From: Oscillospiraceae bacterium
Lineage (GTDB): Bacteria; Bacillota; Clostridia; Oscillospirales; Acutalibacteraceae
NCBI GenBank assembly: GCA_902761265.1
Contig: CACWJV010000134.1
Coordinates: 1 to 6,523 of the forward strand
Length of the DNA: 6,523 nt
Reading direction: 5' to 3'
In this document: one piece after another, positions 1 through 6,324 of the stretch
Numbering within the stretch: the first letter of the stretch is position 1
How the letters are laid out: the number at the start of each line of letters is the position of its first letter
Program-made: the position numbers and the translations under genes
Notes under the pieces: model-generated
What the model saw: the letters and a program-made list of their open reading frames with translations, nothing else
The model's database searches: none
What the model was told of the DNA's origin: nothing

Positions 1-1
1 C

Positions 2-841
2 GAGGAGGGCGCCGACGCCGTGCGCGAGACCTTTCAGATCACCGCGGCCGTCGCGGCCGGGATGCTGCTGCTGTCAAACTGGAAGCCGCAGCTTTTCTCC
101 CGCATGGGGCCGTGCCTGCTCGGCTCGCTGCTCGTCGCGCTTGCGGCCGAGGTCGTGACCTATTTCCTCGGCGGCGGTCTGCAGATCGCGCGTATGGTGT
201 TTGTGCTGATCTCGGTTGCGGCGCTGCTGCTGCCGTTCGGCAGTGTGACGTTCCGGCTGCCGTTCTTTGAAGGCTCGCTTTCGGCCGGGCTGATCGGAGT
301 GATCCAGGCGTTCCAAAACGGTCTGCTGCTCAAAACACCGCAATTGCTGCAAAGCGCCCTGCTTTCCAAACAGGCGCTCGCGGCTACGGTCGATTTCGGA
401 TGTCTGCTGCTTGTCGCGGTAATCGATGTGATTATGCTCGTTTTCTATATTCTGAGCTTCTTCAATCTGACAAACAGCACCAAGCGGATGCGCAATCTGT
501 CGATTGTCGGCCTCGCGGTGTCGTTGCTCGGCTTTGTCGTGCCGCTTGTGATGAAGCTCGTTACCCCCGACAGCGCGCTTGCGTCGGTGTCGTTCGGCTT
601 CGGCGGCCTGCTTTGCGCGGCGATGTTCCTTGTGCAGTTTTTCCTGAACCGTGCAATTCTCAAAAAAGGCATTGAGCCGACCTATCGCGAATTTGACCCG
701 AAGCGCAGAGAACTTCTCCATCAGGTGCGCAGGGGCGAAGTGGATCTCGATTCCTTGCCGCTGCCGATTTATGAAAGCAAAGAAGAACACGAAGAGCGCA
801 TGAAAGCGCTTGAATTACCGGGCAGTCACGCAGAGGGGTGA
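2..841 (+). CDS. Polytopic membrane protein of unknown function, probably 5'-truncated by the window edge
   Basis: I do not recognise the family. The frame is open from the first complete codon at position 2 (residues E-E-G-A-D-A-V...) to a TGA at 839-841, so the gene probably begins upstream. A GTG at 20 preceded by AGGAGG at 3-8 is an alternative true start, although its 11-base spacing is long. Numbering from codon 2, hydrophobic segments lie near residues 12-25, 36-56, 62-80, 93-110 (weak), 132-154, 166-187 and 196-215, giving about six or seven membrane spans. A charged tail of about 60 residues (217-279) follows; it is rich in Lys, Arg and Glu and is probably cytoplasmic by the positive-inside rule. 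No catalytic motif is visible. The stop overlaps the start region of the next gene, which suggests a common transcript with the membrane-anchored protein and the GPH transporter. A transport, assembly or envelope role is possible but unproven. Confidence 0.72.
   Translation, partial: EEGADAVRETFQITAAVAAGMLLLSNWKPQLFSRMGPCLLGSLLVALAAEVVTYFLGGGLQIARMVFVLISVAALLLPFGSVTFRLPFFEGSLSAGLIGVIQAFQNGLLLKTPQLLQSALLSKQALAATVDFGCLLLVAVIDVIMLVFYILSFFNLTNSTKRMRNLSIVGLAVSLLGFVVPLVMKLVTPDSALASVSFGFGGLLCAAMFLVQFFLNRAILKKGIEPTYREFDPKRRELLHQVRRGEVDLDSLPLPIYESKEEHEERMKALELPGSHAEG
832..838 (+). promoter_or_regulatory. Ribosome binding site deciding the start at 844
   Basis: AGAGGGG lies inside the last codons of the preceding gene. 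It is five bases before ATG 844 and eight before ATG 847. The in-frame GTG at 838 overlaps this site and so is unlikely to be the start. Confidence 0.6.
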
Positions 842-843
842 GC

Positions 844-1941
844 ATGATGAAAAAAGGTGTAAAAGTCTTCTTAGGCGTTATGGCGGCTATTTTGCTGATT
901 GCCATCTGCTTTGGCAGTATCGCTCTTTATCTCAAAAACGAACGAAGCAAACCGGTATTCGAACTGCCGGAACTGGATCCGGTACCCTCCGTTACGGCGC
1001 TGCCGACGAAGGAGGCCGCGGTGATTGATTATGTGCTGCGGCTCTATGACGCGGCAGTCACGGCGGACGATGTGGAGGGCGCCTGGCATACCGACGTGCA
1101 TCTCGGCGAACTGCAAACGCCGTTTGCGGCCGCGGATAACGACCTTGTGCAATATATCCGCGCACAGGCAGGCGGACAGGTCGCTGCCTTCTATCCGAGC
1201 GCATCGGAACTGTTGATGTCTGAGGTGACCGATGTCCCGCAATTGCCGCTCACGACAACGGATGTGATTGCCTTTTCGGCAGAACAGGGCAGACAAGGCG
1301 AGGACGGCACAGTCAGCGAGGACGACTTCTATTTCATCGATTTTACCATTGATCCACAAAGTGTGGATACAACGGCGATGAAAGAGAGCGCGGTCTATCA
1401 GCGTATTGCGGAGCTGCTTGCGCCGGCGATGGCCATTGAAACCTGCGACATCCAGACGCTGGGCGTTACGATGAACTGTAAAATTAACCGTACAACGGAT
1501 GAGCTGCAGGATGTTACGATCACGAAACAGTATCAAATTGATGCCGGCGTGCAGTTGACAGACCTTTACCGTGCACTGTCGGAAACGGGTGCCGGTGCGG
1601 TTTCCCTGCAGTATGAAACCGTTGAATTCATCAATTTCAATCACTACGCCGCTGTCTTCACCGAACGGCAGATTGCAGTGAAAAAGAATGATATGAAAGC
1701 GCTGCCTGCCAGCGTGACCGTACATTCCACTGCAACCAAGGAAGATTACAAGCTGACGTTTGACGTTTCGGTCGACGATGTTCTTGAAATTGACCAGGAC
1801 GGCGTCATGACGGTGGAAGAAAACTATGACGAGCCTGTGATCGTTACGATGACACTGGAATACGACGGGCATGTATATACCGATCAATTAACCGTTTATA
1901 TCACTGAAATGGAACTGGAGGCGGAAGGACAAAATGGCTGA
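844..1941 (+). CDS. Membrane-anchored extracytoplasmic protein with Ig-like (Big2-type) C-terminal domain
   Basis: The protein has 365 residues from ATG 844, chosen because the SD at 832-838 fits it; ATG 847 is equally possible. A basic N-terminus (M-M-K-K-G-V-K) precedes one hydrophobic span at residues 6-30, followed by a charged segment, as in a signal anchor with the bulk of the protein outside the membrane. Cys22 lies within the span, but the residue before it is Ile, so there is no canonical lipobox. Residues 40-270 are acidic, mixed alpha/beta and not recognised. Residues 270-358 look like an Ig-like fold of the Big2 kind: alternating beta strands and the motif V-L-E-I-D-Q-D-G-V-M-T-V near residues 317-328, comparable to the usual 'I-D-x-x-G-x-V-T' turn. 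Such domains commonly sit on surface or envelope proteins. The gene overlaps the downstream transporter by 8 bases, so translation is probably coupled. A role as an accessory or sensor for the neighbouring membrane proteins is inference only. Confidence 0.78.
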   Translation: MMKKGVKVFLGVMAAILLIAICFGSIALYLKNERSKPVFELPELDPVPSVTALPTKEAAVIDYVLRLYDAAVTADDVEGAWHTDVHLGELQTPFAAADNDLVQYIRAQAGGQVAAFYPSASELLMSEVTDVPQLPLTTTDVIAFSAEQGRQGEDGTVSEDDFYFIDFTIDPQSVDTTAMKESAVYQRIAELLAPAMAIETCDIQTLGVTMNCKINRTTDELQDVTITKQYQIDAGVQLTDLYRALSETGAGAVSLQYETVEFINFNHYAAVFTERQIAVKKNDMKALPASVTVHSTATKEDYKLTFDVSVDDVLEIDQDGVMTVEENYDEPVIVTMTLEYDGHVYTDQLTVYITEMELEAEGQNG

Positions 1942-3472
1942 CCAAGAAATCAAAACCCAAGACGTCCTGAATGTGGAAGCCGAGCTGGAGCAACGCAAAC
2001 GGGGCAATATCTACCGCAGCTATAACTATGTCGGCACCAAAGAAACGCTGGCATATCTGTTCAATGACTTTTCCAACACGTTCAGCAACATCGGTTACGG
2101 AACGCGCTATATCTGGGACGTTGTAAAAATCGACTTCGGCGTATCCGCCATCGTCAACGTGTTTACCGGCGCGTGGGACATGATCAACGATATCATCATC
2201 GGCGGTATCGTGGACAATACACGTACCCGTCTCGGTAAATTCCGTCCCTATCTGATCGGATTCCAGATCCCGTTGTCTTTGTTCGGTCTGCTGTATTGGT
2301 TTTTGCCGTACTTTTTCCCGAACACGTCGCCGACCTTTGTTCCGAAGCTGATCTTCTATTTCGCGTTTAACATCATCTCCGAAACCGCAACCACCTTCAC
2401 CGGCATCGCCCGCGGCGGCTATATGGCGACGATCACGCCAAACCCAAACGAGCGTGTCCGGCTGATCACGCTCGCCGAACTGCTCACCGGCTATATGGGC
2501 GAAGATATTCCGGCCTATGTCATGGGCTTCCTCTACGATATGGTTGCCACCGGAAAATGGGATATTCCCATGCGCTCCATCTTTATGGGCATGGGTGTTT
2601 CCACAGCGCTGATCTCGTCGGCGTTTACCCTGTGGTTCTTCCTGCAATCCAAGGAACGAGTGCCGCAGTCGCTTGAAAAGCCCAACATCAAAGAAGGGTT
2701 CAAGGCAGTCTTTACAAACTATCCGGTGCTGCTGATGTGTTTGTCCGATTTCCTGGGCAATTTCGGTGTCGGCACGGAAGAGGCCAACTACTGGATCGAC
2801 GTTCACGGCAGCACGCACATGATCAACACCCTGCGTGCGCTGGTCAGCGGCATCTCCGGTCCGATCGGCTCCATCAGCTATGCGTTTGTTGCGCCGCTGC
2901 GCAAGCGCTTCTCCTCCCGCTTTATCTGGGTGGGTGCGGATTTCTACGGCGATATGGTCACGCTGGGCTTCTTTGCCTTTGGTATGTATAAGAAAAACTA
3001 CCTCAAAGTCTGGCCCATGCTTGTCGCTTATGGCATCAAGGAATTCCTTTCGAAGTTGTTGTTCGGCGTCAACAAGGTCATCAACGCCGACCTTTGGAAC
3101 CAGGCGATGGACTTCTGCGAATGGAAAAACGGCTATCGTATGGAGGCCACAACCGGCGTTGCAAAGGGTCTTGTGATGAAGCTGCAAAATGTCGGCATGA
3201 ACTCGATCCGTATGCTCGTTATGAAAAAGATCGGTTACGTGCAGGGTCTGAAGATCGGTACGCAGGACGAACGCACCAAGTTTTGGCTGTTTGCGCTGTG
3301 TACGGTCGTCCCATTCGTCACCAGCATTCTGGGTATCGTTCCGAAGCTGTTATGGCCGCTTTCCAAAGCGAGAGAGACCCAAATGTATTACGAACTGGCG
3401 CAGATGCGCGACAAGCGGATCAACACCTATGTCGAAGATTTCGACACACAGGAAGCGCCTGCTGCGGAATAA
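1934..3472 (+). CDS. GPH-family (MelB-type) cation:sugar symporter homologue, MFS fold
   Basis: This 512-residue polytopic protein with about twelve hydrophobic spans resembles the glycoside-pentoside-hexuronide:cation symporters (MelB, XynB-like), which import sugars or glycosides with Na+ or H+. Two family signatures are clear. W-D-M-I-N-D at residues 81-86 is followed by D-N-T-R-T-R-L-G-K-F-R-P at 94-105, matching MelB 'WDAIND...RSRWGKFKP'. In the second half, D-F-C-E-W-K-N-G-Y-R-M-E at 393-404 matches the conserved 'DYGEWKxGxRxE'. By alignment from memory, Asp82 and Asp86 correspond to the MelB cation-site residues Asp55 and Asp59. The protein is longer than the usual ~450-470 residues, with an extra hydrophilic N-terminus (1-35) and an acidic C-terminal tail (about 480-512). 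The start ATG 1934 has AAGGA at 1925-1929 and GGAGG at 1917-1921, and overlaps the previous gene by 8 bases. Substrate cannot be assigned; no glycosidase is adjacent. Confidence 0.9.
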   Translation: MADQEIKTQDVLNVEAELEQRKRGNIYRSYNYVGTKETLAYLFNDFSNTFSNIGYGTRYIWDVVKIDFGVSAIVNVFTGAWDMINDIIIGGIVDNTRTRLGKFRPYLIGFQIPLSLFGLLYWFLPYFFPNTSPTFVPKLIFYFAFNIISETATTFTGIARGGYMATITPNPNERVRLITLAELLTGYMGEDIPAYVMGFLYDMVATGKWDIPMRSIFMGMGVSTALISSAFTLWFFLQSKERVPQSLEKPNIKEGFKAVFTNYPVLLMCLSDFLGNFGVGTEEANYWIDVHGSTHMINTLRALVSGISGPIGSISYAFVAPLRKRFSSRFIWVGADFYGDMVTLGFFAFGMYKKNYLKVWPMLVAYGIKEFLSKLLFGVNKVINADLWNQAMDFCEWKNGYRMEATTGVAKGLVMKLQNVGMNSIRMLVMKKIGYVQGLKIGTQDERTKFWLFALCTVVPFVTSILGIVPKLLWPLSKARETQMYYELAQMRDKRINTYVEDFDTQEAPAAE

Positions 3473-3500
3473 ACCGCCTGCATGATTCCAATCGAATCCA

Positions 3501-3540
3501 ATATCCGGACAGTCCCCGACGGCTGTCCGGATATTTTTAT
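3501..3540 (+). terminator. Rho-independent terminator after the GPH transporter operon
   Basis: ATATCCGGACAG (3501-3512) pairs perfectly with CTGTCCGGATAT (3523-3534), a 12-bp stem around a 10-base loop, followed at once by a T-rich tract (3534-3540). The T tract lies only on the + strand side, so termination is expected for rightward transcription. The hairpin starts 28 bases after the transporter stop and separates the two operons. Confidence 0.93.
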
Positions 3541-3582
3541 AATAAAATCTGCCATATCTGTCATTTTTCCGCGGCAATCCGC

Positions 3583-3608
3583 TTGCCATTTTCGCACATT
3601 AATGGTAA
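3583..3608. promoter_or_regulatory. Imperfect inverted repeat over the promoter, candidate operator
   Basis: TTGCCATT (3583-3590) and AATGGTAA (3601-3608) form an inverted repeat matching at 7 of 8 positions with a 10-base spacer. It contains a smaller perfect palindrome, CATTAATG, at 3597-3604. The dyad covers the -35 and most of the -10, where a repressor would act. Part of the symmetry may follow from the promoter consensus itself, so this is a weak call. Confidence 0.28.
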
Positions 3609-3611
3609 AAT
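3583..3611 (+). promoter_or_regulatory. Vegetative (sigma-A/sigma-70 type) promoter with extended -10
   Basis: A -35 element TTGCCA (3583-3588) and a -10 element TAAAAT (3606-3611) are separated by exactly 17 bases, and TG at 3603-3604 gives an extended -10. The predicted transcript starts near 3617-3620, about 22-25 bases before the TTG start of the HD hydrolase. It lies directly after the terminator of the previous operon, as expected for a new transcription unit. Confidence 0.75.
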
Positions 3612-3625
3612 AGAAACATCTATAC

Positions 3626-3634
3626 AAAGGAGGT
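3626..3634 (+). promoter_or_regulatory. Strong ribosome binding site supporting a TTG start
   Basis: AAAGGAGGT is nearly the full anti-SD complement. The GGAGG core ends eight bases before TTG 3642, which supports this uncommon start codon. No ATG or GTG sits in frame at a similar distance. Confidence 0.85.
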
Positions 3635-3641
3635 CCCGAAA

Positions 3642-4217
3642 TTGGCACAAGAACTATTAGATCGGGCAATCTGCTTTGCCACCGAAGCCCACGCCGGCCA
3701 ACTGCGCAAAGACGGCAGTCCATTCATTTTACATCCGCTCGAAGACGCCGCCATCGTCGGCACTATGACGACCGACCGCGCTGTCCTCGCCGCGGCAGTG
3801 CTGCACGACACCGTGGAGGATACCGCTGTCACCCCGCAGCAGATCGCCGATGCGTTCGGTCCGCGCGTCTACGAACTGGTGATGCACGAAACCGAAAACA
3901 AACGACCGACTATCCCGCCGTCAGACACCTGGCGTGTGCGTAAAGAGGAGTCGCTGGAGCTGCTTGCAAAATCGAACGATTCCGCTGTCAAAATGCTTTG
4001 GCTCGGCGATAAACTGGCAAATCTGCGCGCGCTGCGCCGCGCCCACGACGAATTGGGACAAGCTGCGTTTGACCGGTTCAACATAGACGACCCGCTGGCA
4101 CACAAATGGTATTACGGCACGATCCTTGAGCTGCTGAAAGACCTTTCGGCTTACGGGGCTTATCGGGAATATGAAGCCTGCTTCCACGCGATTTTCGATA
4201 CCTATACCAACGACTGA
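3642..4217 (+). CDS. Single-domain HD hydrolase, small alarmone hydrolase (SpoT/Mesh1-like)
   Basis: This 191-residue protein is essentially only the HD domain of RelA/SpoT proteins, which removes pyrophosphate from the 3' position of (p)ppGpp in the cytoplasm, normally using Mn2+. The motif A-H-A-G-Q-L-R-K-D-G-S-P-F-I-L-H-P (residues 16-32) is the typical opening. His31, His55-Asp56 and Asp123 are the expected metal ligands. Glu59-Asp60 form the 'ED' catalytic pair, and Arg22 and Asn127 match known active-site positions. Spacings agree with Rel from Streptococcus (R44, H53, H77-D78, E81-D82, D144, N148) as I remember it, to within one residue. The synthetase, TGS and ACT domains are absent, and the length suits a small alarmone hydrolase (about 180-200 residues). 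TTG 3642 was chosen for its strong SD. The gene is first in its operon and precedes the STAS-kinase gene by 7-13 bases. Mesh1-like enzymes can also act on NADPH, so the true substrate is open. Confidence 0.88.
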   Translation: MAQELLDRAICFATEAHAGQLRKDGSPFILHPLEDAAIVGTMTTDRAVLAAAVLHDTVEDTAVTPQQIADAFGPRVYELVMHETENKRPTIPPSDTWRVRKEESLELLAKSNDSAVKMLWLGDKLANLRALRRAHDELGQAAFDRFNIDDPLAHKWYYGTILELLKDLSAYGAYREYEACFHAIFDTYTND

Positions 4218-4221
4218 GGGG
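4216..4221 (+). promoter_or_regulatory. Ribosome binding site for the STAS-kinase gene
   Basis: GAGGGG overlaps the stop codon of the HD hydrolase. It is nine bases before ATG 4231 but only three before the in-frame ATG 4225, which favours 4231. The two starts lie in a short direct repeat (AATATGAATATG). Confidence 0.55.
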
Positions 4222-4230
4222 AATATGAAT

Positions 4231-5409
4231 ATGTTTACGATTTCAACTGAAAAAGACAATAACTGCTGCATCGTTAAGCTGAACGGCCGCATTGATTCTA
4301 CCAACGCCGCCGACGCCGAGGCAATGATCACCGGCGCGATTGAGGGATCGTCCGGCGAACTCGTGCTGGATGCGCAAAATCTCAGCTATATTTCCAGTGC
4401 CGGTCTGCGTGTGGTGCTGCGCCTCAAAAAGGCGAACGCAACAACCAAAATCATCAACGCCAGCTCCGACGTTTACGAGATCTTCGATATGACCGGCTTT
4501 ACGGAGATGATGGATATTTCCAAAGCCTACCGGGAGCTTTCGGTTGACGGCTGCGAAGTGATCGGCGAAGGCGCCAACGGTAAGGTTTACCGCATTGACG
4601 CCGACACGATTGTGAAGGTTTACAAAAACCGCGACGCACTCGAAGAGATCCACAACGAACGCGAGCTTGCACGCAAGGCGTTCGTTATGGGCGTGCCGAC
4701 CGCGATTCCGTATGACGTGGTCAAAGTGGGCGATCTCTACGGGTCCGTGTTCGAACTGCTCAACGCGAAATCCTTTGCAAAGCTGATGATTGCGCATCCC
4801 GAACAAACCGAGCAGTATGCCAAAGAGAGCGTGGAGATTCTCAAAACAATGCATAGCACCATGCTCAAACCGGGCGAACTGCCCGACAAAAAGCAGGAGG
4901 CGCTCGTCTGGGCAAACTACTGCAAAGACTATCTGCCCGAAGAGATCGGCAATAAGCTGGTCGCGCTTATCGAAGCAATTCCCGACACTTACAACATGCT
5001 GCACGGCGACTATCATATCAAAAACATCATGCAGCAAAACGGTGAAAATCTGCTGATCGATATGGACACGCTTGCCATGGGTCACCCGATCTTTGAATTT
5101 GCGGCGATCTATGCGGCCTATGTCGGCTTTAGCTGCATCGACAGAGAAAACGTCTTCCATTTCCTCGGCATTCCCTACGAGCAGGCGCAAGTTTTCTGGA
5201 AAGCGACGCTGCGCAATTATTTCGAAACCGATGATGAAGCTGTGCTGCAAAAAATCGAAGACCAGGCAGCCGTCATCTGCTATGCGCGTCTGCTGCGCCG
5301 CACCTTCCGCAAAGCCAAGGAGGACGACACCTATAAGGCAAAGCTGGTGGAATACTGCAAAAACGCGCTGTGCACCCTCGTGCCGCGCATCGATACTTTG
5401 AGCTTTTAA
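4231..5409 (+). CDS. STAS domain fused to an APH/choline-kinase-like kinase (TIGR02172-type)
   Basis: The protein has 392 residues in two parts. Residues 1-103 form a STAS domain like anti-sigma-factor antagonists (SpoIIAA/RsbV): V-K-L-N-G-R-I-D-S (15-23) and L-S-Y-I-S-S-A-G-L-R (51-60), where Ser56 aligns with the phosphorylated Ser58 of SpoIIAA. Residues 107-392 form an aminoglycoside-phosphotransferase-like kinase: a Gly-rich loop G-E-G-A-N-G-K-V-Y (112-120), the ATP lysine in I-V-K-V-Y-K (Lys129), a likely partner Glu within H-N-E-R-E (141-145), the catalytic loop H-G-D-Y-H-I-K-N (258-265, Asp260 as base, Asn265 as metal ligand) and L-I-D-M-D (275-279) in place of DFG. All catalytic elements are present, so the kinase should be active. 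It resembles the 'Fibrobacter succinogenes paralogous family' TIGR02172. The phosphate acceptor is unknown and could be the STAS serine, the downstream STAS protein or a small molecule. Start 4231 is preferred for SD spacing and because the second STAS protein begins at the same point; 4225 is possible. The BrkB gene follows after 6 bases. Confidence 0.88.
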   Translation: MFTISTEKDNNCCIVKLNGRIDSTNAADAEAMITGAIEGSSGELVLDAQNLSYISSAGLRVVLRLKKANATTKIINASSDVYEIFDMTGFTEMMDISKAYRELSVDGCEVIGEGANGKVYRIDADTIVKVYKNRDALEEIHNERELARKAFVMGVPTAIPYDVVKVGDLYGSVFELLNAKSFAKLMIAHPEQTEQYAKESVEILKTMHSTMLKPGELPDKKQEALVWANYCKDYLPEEIGNKLVALIEAIPDTYNMLHGDYHIKNIMQQNGENLLIDMDTLAMGHPIFEFAAIYAAYVGFSCIDRENVFHFLGIPYEQAQVFWKATLRNYFETDDEAVLQKIEDQAAVICYARLLRRTFRKAKEDDTYKAKLVEYCKNALCTLVPRIDTLSF

Positions 5410-5415
5410 CGATCG

Positions 5416-6300
5416 ATGAAACTCGACAAACTATGGCAGCGGCTGGACCGTATTCAGGTGTTTCATGAGAGCTTTACGTTTGCGTCGGAAATGGGAAAAC
5501 GCAGCGTCGGCACCAACGCCGCCTGCATCTCGTTTTACTTTTTCATCTCCATCATCCCGTTTTCGATCTTGCTTTGCTCCCAACTGCCGTTTACCGGAAT
5601 CACCCGGGACGCACTGATCAACGCCGCCGTCCAGCTCACACCCGATTCCATCGACGGCCTTGTCAGCTCCATTATCACGGAGGCCTACACCTCACGCGTC
5701 GGTCTGTTTTCCGTGTCGCTGCTGGTGCTGCTGTGGTCGTCGTCCAAGGTGGTCACTGCGATGATCCGTTCCCTTGATACGATCTATCACGAGGACGACC
5801 GGCGCAACTACTTTGTGATCACCGGAAAATCGCTGATGTACACGGCTGTTCTGCTGGTCGGCGCCGGCGCCGTTTTGCTGATTTCCTCCCGCAGACAGAC
5901 AGCGGAAGAGTTTTTGCTCAACCTCTTTCCGTCCCAAAAAGTAGCCCAGACCGTCAGCGAACACTGGCATCATCTGCTGATTCTGCTGCTTGGCGTGCTG
6001 TTTTTTGCGCTGCTGTATACCGTTTTCCCGGCCGGAAAACGACAGTATGTGTATCAGCTTCCCGGTGCGCTGTTTGCCGGCTTGGGCATGGCGCTGTTTT
6101 CGGGCTTCTTTGCCTTTTATAATTCGCGGCGCAATGTTTACCAGTCCTTCTATGGCAGCCTTGCGAGCATCGCCATTTTCCTCATGTGGCTGTATGCCTG
6201 CGTCAATATCTTTTTGCTCGGCGCCGTGCTGAACGCACATTATGCCGACGGCATCCGCCGGCTGTTTTGCCGCCGCAAATCCACGAAAGAAATAGAATAA
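5416..6300 (+). CDS. YihY/BrkB family inner-membrane protein
   Basis: This 294-residue protein has six predicted membrane spans at about residues 35-55, 95-117, 138-158, 185-204, 216-235 and 249-272, the layout of the YihY/virulence factor BrkB family (once misnamed RNase BN). Family-like stretches include F-Y-F-F-I-S-I-I-P-F (40-49) in span 1, V-L-L-W-S-S-S-K (104-111) in span 2, and F-Y-G-S-L-A-S-I (245-252) leading to W-L-Y (258-260) and L-L-G-A-V-L-N-A (267-274) in span 6. The basic tail (276-294) is probably cytoplasmic. Length fits the family's usual ~280-320 residues. The biochemical role of the family is unsettled; transport or envelope functions have been proposed. No clear SD precedes ATG 5416, which lies 6 bases after the STAS-kinase stop, so translation is probably coupled. 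The next in-frame ATG (5491) also lacks an SD and would shorten the conserved N-terminus. Confidence 0.9.
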   Translation: MKLDKLWQRLDRIQVFHESFTFASEMGKRSVGTNAACISFYFFISIIPFSILLCSQLPFTGITRDALINAAVQLTPDSIDGLVSSIITEAYTSRVGLFSVSLLVLLWSSSKVVTAMIRSLDTIYHEDDRRNYFVITGKSLMYTAVLLVGAGAVLLISSRRQTAEEFLLNLFPSQKVAQTVSEHWHHLLILLLGVLFFALLYTVFPAGKRQYVYQLPGALFAGLGMALFSGFFAFYNSRRNVYQSFYGSLASIAIFLMWLYACVNIFLLGAVLNAHYADGIRRLFCRRKSTKEIE

Positions 6301-6310
6301 ACCTTTACAT

Positions 6311-6315
6311 AGGAG
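6311..6315 (+). promoter_or_regulatory. Ribosome binding site for the second STAS gene
   Basis: AGGAG lies nine bases before ATG 6325, in the 24-base gap after the BrkB stop. No terminator or promoter is visible in this gap, so the gene should be co-transcribed. Confidence 0.7.
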
Positions 6316-6324
6316 ACGATTATC

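Noticed and set aside
838..843. GTG 838 as the start of the Ig-like protein gene
   Set aside because: It overlaps the SD that best serves ATG 844/847, and no other SD is placed for it.
844..933. Lipoprotein signal peptide in the Ig-like protein
   Set aside because: Cys22 is preceded by Ile, and the hydrophobic stretch continues past it, so it fits a signal anchor better than a lipobox.
871..1887. 338-codon open frame on the - strand
   Set aside because: It is antisense to the Ig-like membrane-anchored protein. Its composition is typical of a shadow frame, with no recognisable domain.
1901..3187. Long open frame of 428 codons on the - strand
   Set aside because: It lies antisense to the GPH transporter, whose family signatures are clear. 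The translation is rich in His, Arg, Gln and Asp, with no family resemblance, as expected for a shadow of a GC-rich coding frame.
3573..3587. GGCAA-N5-TTGCC hairpin before the promoter as a second terminator
   Set aside because: The stem is only 5 bp and is followed by a weak T run, right after a much stronger terminator. It is more likely chance or part of the promoter dyad.
3094..3660. 188-codon + strand frame running from inside the transporter through the intergenic gap
   Set aside because: It is out of frame with the transporter, crosses the terminator and promoter, has no fitting start signal and shows no protein family traits.
5002..5068. Aminoglycoside resistance gene suggested by the APH catalytic loop
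   Set aside because: The H-G-D-x-x-x-x-N loop is common to all APH/choline-kinase-like proteins. Fusion to a STAS domain and the operon setting point to a regulatory kinase, not drug resistance.
4243..5250. 335-codon open frame on the - strand
   Set aside because: It is antisense to the STAS-kinase fusion, whose catalytic motifs are intact on the + strand. No domain was recognised in the reverse frame.
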